From assembly GCA_017992455.1 (NCBI GenBank), contig JAGOOP010000012.1, positions 1-51,560 on the forward strand: DNA of 51,560 bases, read 5' to 3'. Of the stretch, positions 47,916 through 51,560 are shown in pieces. This stretch comes from Candidatus Omnitrophota bacterium. GTDB taxonomy: Bacteria; Omnitrophota; Gorgyraeia; Gygaellales; Profunditerraquicolaceae. Both the position numbers and the translations under genes were made by a program. The notes beneath the pieces are model-generated. The model was given only the letters and a program-made list of their open reading frames with translations. It was not told the origin of the DNA and ran no database searches. Numbering within the stretch: the first letter of the stretch is position 1; each line of letters starts with the position of its first letter.

Positions 47916-47928
47916 TCTTTAAACGCAG

Positions 47929-49077
47929 CTAACCCTTACCGGCCAGGAATACCTTTTGCGCGGCAGCCACTCCGGCGCCCATCTGGAATGCATACCCCAT
48001 TTGAGCGAGGACCTTTTCCAGGCACGATATGCCGGCGATGATGTCGAACTCGCCGATATAGCCCATATGCGCGAACCGGAAGATCTTCCCCTTCATTTCC
48101 GACTGCCCTCCGGCGATCGTCACCCCGTACATATCGCGCATGGTCTTGACGAGCTTCTCGCCGTCGAAACCTGCGGGAACCTTGACCGCGGTGACGACGT
48201 CGGAATACGCATCCGGCGCGAACAACTCAAGTCCGAGGGCCGTGACCGCGGCCCTCACCGCATCGGCCATGGTATGATGCCATGCAAAGATCTTTTCCAG
48301 CCCTTCGGCCTTCATGAGCCTGATCGCCTCGTTCAAGGCGATGATCAATCCGATGGCAGGGGTCCAGGGCGTATCGGTCGAGGCATACGCTTTTTTGGCA
48401 GCCTTGAGATTGAAATAATATTTGGGGCATTTCGAGCTTTCGGCAAGTTTCCATGCTTTTGCCGACACCGATATGAACCCGAGGCCCGGCGGCAGCATGA
48501 GCCCTTTTTGCGATCCCGAAACGACGACATCGCAGTGCCACGCGTCGCTTTTCAGGTCGATGGCGCCGAGGCCGCTGACCGCGTCGACGATGAGGACCGC
48601 ATCCGAATGATCGACGATATCCCCGATCGCTTTGATGTCGGTCGCAACGCCCGTCGACGTCTCGCATAAGGTGGTAAACACCGCCTTGATCCGGCCTGCG
48701 CCGGCCTTTAATTTCGCCCCGATATCCTTCGGATCGACGGCCGTGCCCCATGCGACCTTGATGACGTCGCATGCGATGCCGTATGCCTGACATATCTCGG
48801 TCCACCGTTCGCCGAATTTGCCCGCATCGACGACGATGACCGCGTCGCCGGGCGAAAGAAAATTGATGACCGCGGATTCCAGCCCTCCGGTTCCCGATGA
48901 CGCCAGGATATACACATCATGGGCGGTCTGGAAGACATATTTCAGGCCTTCGTGCGCCTCTTTGAGGATCGCCTGGAACTGCGGCGTCCGATGATGGATG
49001 ATAGGCCGGGACAAAGACTCGCAGACCTCCGGCGGAAGCGGCGTCGGCCCGGGGGTCAGAAGATAATTTTTTTTCAT
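47929..49077 (-). CDS. Class V aminotransferase (serine-pyruvate/phosphoserine type)
   Basis: This 382-residue PLP enzyme resembles alanine-glyoxylate and serine-pyruvate aminotransferases: LTPGPTPLPPEV at the N-terminus, SGTGGLESAV, DAVSGLGAIDLK and SGSQKGLMLPPGLG with the PLP lysine. Its location beside serA and the lack of serC here suggest it converts phosphohydroxypyruvate to phosphoserine, as related enzymes do in some archaea and bacteria. That role is inference. It follows clpP by 26 bases. Confidence 0.87.
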   Translation of the reverse strand: MKKNYLLTPGPTPLPPEVCESLSRPIIHHRTPQFQAILKEAHEGLKYVFQTAHDVYILASSGTGGLESAVINFLSPGDAVIVVDAGKFGERWTEICQAYGIACDVIKVAWGTAVDPKDIGAKLKAGAGRIKAVFTTLCETSTGVATDIKAIGDIVDHSDAVLIVDAVSGLGAIDLKSDAWHCDVVVSGSQKGLMLPPGLGFISVSAKAWKLAESSKCPKYYFNLKAAKKAYASTDTPWTPAIGLIIALNEAIRLMKAEGLEKIFAWHHTMADAVRAAVTALGLELFAPDAYSDVVTAVKVPAGFDGEKLVKTMRDMYGVTIAGGQSEMKGKIFRFAHMGYIGEFDIIAGISCLEKVLAQMGYAFQMGAGVAAAQKVFLAGKG

Positions 49078-49103
49078 GCATTCACCTCTTGTTGGATACG
49101 AAG

Positions 49104-49712
49104 CTATTTTTTTTGTTTTCCGATGATGACCTCATCGACCAATCCGTAATCCTGCGCTTCTTTCGACGACATGAAATAATCGCGGTCGGTATCTTTCTGG
49201 ATGCGGTCGAGCGGCTGGCCCGTATGTGCGGACAGGATATTGTTGATCTTGTCGCGCAGTTTCAATATCTCGGTCGCCTGGCGGGATATGTCCTCCGCCG
49301 CGCCCTGCACGCCGCCCCAGGGCTGATGGATCATGACCCTGGAATTCGGCAGGGAAAAACGCTTGCCTTTTGTCCCGGCGCATAACAGGATGGCGCCCAT
49401 GCTCGCGGCCTGGCCGACGCAATAGGTGGCCACGTCCGGCTTGATGAACTGCATGGTATCATAGATCGCCAGCCCCGCGGTGACCGATCCGCCCGGAGAA
49501 TTGATGTATATGCTGATCTCCTTGGCGGGATCTTCCTGCTGAAGGAACAAAAGCTGGGCGATAACGACATTGGCCACCATGTCATCGATCGGCGTGCCCA
49601 GAAAAACGATCCGGTCCTTCAAAAGACGGGAATATATGTCGTACGCGCGCTCGAATCCTTTTGATGTTTGTTCCACGACCATCGGGACCAATATCTGCGA
49701 TTTTGCCGTCAC
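49104..49712 (-). CDS. clpP: ATP-dependent Clp protease proteolytic subunit
   Basis: ClpP forms the barrel-shaped serine protease fed by ClpX or ClpA. The 202-residue protein has [20 protein letters not shown], the active-site serine in [14 protein letters not shown], the histidine in [11 protein letters not shown], and the aspartate near the C-terminus (DTDRDYFMS). The start is GTG at 49712 after GGAGGTGAT. It follows the trigger factor gene, the usual order, but clpX is not next. Confidence 0.97.
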   Translation of the reverse strand: MTAKSQILVPMVVEQTSKGFERAYDIYSRLLKDRIVFLGTPIDDMVANVVIAQLLFLQQEDPAKEISIYINSPGGSVTAGLAIYDTMQFIKPDVATYCVGQAASMGAILLCAGTKGKRFSLPNSRVMIHQPWGGVQGAAEDISRQATEILKLRDKINNILSAHTGQPLDRIQKDTDRDYFMSSKEAQDYGLVDEVIIGKQKK

Positions 49713-49741
49713 GTATCACCTCCGTTTTAACCCGCGTCCGT

Positions 49742-50629
49742 TCATCCGTTCCCTTCCTTCACATCCCACTTCGCGTTCGCGTATAATAATTCCATGACCT
49801 TGTGCGTCATCTGGTCGTCGATCGCAATGCCTTCTGTGCGGGCGATGCTCGATAACACCAGATACACGAGGACCTGCCGGCGCGCCTGCGGCTCGAGCTC
49901 TTTACGCAGCGCCTCCTCTTCCTCGACGATCTTTTCTTTCGGAACGCCTTTTAACGCCAGATCGATCTTGGTCTGGCGCAGCATTTCCTCCAGCTGCTTG
50001 GACACGAGCGACTGGGGTAATTTGACGTCGAGCCCTTTGGTGAGATGGTCGATAAGCTGTTTTTCGACCGCATGACGCTGGGCATTGTCCTTGGCAACGA
50101 GGGCCTGGCGTTCCATAACCGCCTTCAGCTCATCAAGAGACGGATACCCCAGCCCCCGGGCGAACGCATCGTCCATCGTATCGATCGTGCGGGATTCTTT
50201 GATCGAATCAAGCTGCCGCTTGATCTCGTCGGAACTGACCGCGGGCTTTGCATACGTCAATGCGATACCTTTGTAATTCTTGACCACTATCTCCGGGGTG
50301 ATCTCGACTTTCGCCTTAAAGGATAACAGCGTACGCTCAAGCTTGACGTCGGATATCTGCGGATAATCGATCGCCTCGATCTTTTCCTGGTCGAGCGCCT
50401 GCTGATACGCCTCGGGGATCAACTCGCGCAGGACCTGCTCGTGCGCGACATGGGAATATTCCTTTTCTATGATATCGCGCGGCGCGTGGCCCGGGCGGAA
50501 CCCCTTGATCTTGGCTTCCTGCGTGATCTTTTTGAACACATCCTCGAATTTGTTCTTTACGACGTCCCCGGCGACCTCCACGCAGAGCTCGCGCGTCGCA
50601 TGGTCCAGTTTCTTTACTTCAGCTTTCAT
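49742..50629 (-). CDS. tig: Trigger factor without PPIase domain
   Basis: Trigger factor binds the ribosome exit tunnel and shields nascent chains. The 295-residue protein has the ribosome-binding N-domain with the signature GFRPGHAPRDIIEKEY and the C-terminal helical chaperone domain. It goes from the N-domain straight into the C-domain (AKPAVSSDEIKRQLDSIKE), so the middle FKBP-type prolyl isomerase domain (about 100-130 residues) is missing. Full-length members have about 430 residues. The tig-clpP order supports the identity. Confidence 0.9.
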   Translation of the reverse strand: MKAEVKKLDHATRELCVEVAGDVVKNKFEDVFKKITQEAKIKGFRPGHAPRDIIEKEYSHVAHEQVLRELIPEAYQQALDQEKIEAIDYPQISDVKLERTLLSFKAKVEITPEIVVKNYKGIALTYAKPAVSSDEIKRQLDSIKESRTIDTMDDAFARGLGYPSLDELKAVMERQALVAKDNAQRHAVEKQLIDHLTKGLDVKLPQSLVSKQLEEMLRQTKIDLALKGVPKEKIVEEEEALRKELEPQARRQVLVYLVLSSIARTEGIAIDDQMTHKVMELLYANAKWDVKEGNG

Positions 50630-50672
50630 GCGTTCCTCTTTGGTATAAGCGGATTGATAATTTCACCTGCAT

Positions 50673-51375
<703 letters not shown>

Positions 51376-51395
<20 letters not shown>

Positions 51396-51560
51396 TCAAC
51401 CCCTCCGATGAATAAATAATCATTTTCGGCCTGCCGAGCAGCGTGATCTTGTTCTCGGGCGCCGAATAGACCGCGGATTCGCTGTACGAGACGTTCGGGC
51501 CGCGCGTGATCGTGACATTGCCGAAGCACAGTATCCGCTCTATCTTCGATCCCGCCCCGG
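51376..51560 (-). CDS. lptA: LptA/OstA-like protein, C-terminal part
   Basis: The minus-strand frame read from the window edge ends at a TAA (51376-51378) after 60 codons and overlaps the lptB start. It contains GNVTITRGPNVSYSESAVYS followed by LLGRPKMIIYSSEG, the repeated beta-strand pattern of OstA/LptA domains that carry LPS across the periplasm. Position directly before lptB is the usual one. The N-terminal part is outside the window, so a fusion with LptC cannot be excluded. Confidence 0.7.

Overview
The window reads as a chromosomal stretch from a diderm bacterium of moderately high GC with very compact gene packing. No tRNA, rRNA, CRISPR array, prophage or complete insertion sequence was seen. 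Diderm markers are LptB with the end of an LptA-like gene, an OmpA-type lipoprotein and RseP. The Wood-Ljungdahl genes (acsB, metF, folD, fchA) indicate a reductive acetyl-CoA pathway, so an anaerobe. Glycogen synthase, a GH57 (DUF1957) enzyme, DUF4912, a trigger factor without its PPIase domain and a short prolyl-tRNA synthetase would suit a candidate phylum such as Omnitrophota; that placement is inference from gene content only.

Layout. All genes but one lie on the minus strand, so transcription runs from high to low coordinates. 51560-49104: end of lptA, lptB, trigger factor, clpP. 49077-47929: a class V aminotransferase, closed by a long palindrome. 47813-41873: a promoter, then serA, an exported phosphatase-like/thioredoxin-like fusion, a homocitrate/Re-citrate synthase-like gene and purA. 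41858-37967: a promoter, an OmpA lipoprotein, a coiled-coil membrane protein, DUF4912, GH57, and a 35-bp palindrome that looks like a terminator. 37954-22818: uppS-cdsA-dxr-rseP-ispG-proS-rimP-nusA-infB-trpS-scpA-ruvB-DUF2905-spoIID-queA, nearly all overlapping or abutting. 22808-20178: promoter, sensor kinase, response regulator. 19141-20181: the only plus-strand gene, a polyprenyl synthetase. 19092-14520: tgt-trmD-rplS-rnhB-yraN-fchA-folD. 14522-12929: a DUF486 gene bounded by repeats, then rlmD. 12924-8329: promoter, metF, a flavoprotein, acsB, a lipoprotein. 8190-1: exported nitroreductase, polA, glgA, coaE, rho, rpmE, prfA, and probably the start of prmC.

Metabolic logic. FchA, FolD and MetF supply three consecutive steps of the methyl branch of the Wood-Ljungdahl pathway, and AcsB makes acetyl-CoA. 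All lie within 7 kb, and MetF, a small flavoprotein and AcsB share one promoter. IspG, Dxr, UppS and the polyprenyl synthetase belong to isoprenoid and lipid-carrier synthesis. GlgA and the GH57 protein suggest glycogen metabolism.

The most unusual signal is two families of palindromic, REP-like repeats. Family 1 (core GGGGTCAGAATTATTTATTT) occurs as three long palindromes and one half copy. Family 2 (core GGGACGGTTCTC) occurs twice, once nested inside a family 1 palindrome. These repeats abut stop codons, bound the DUF486 gene, supply the last nine residues of PolA and encode most of the N-terminus of RlmD.
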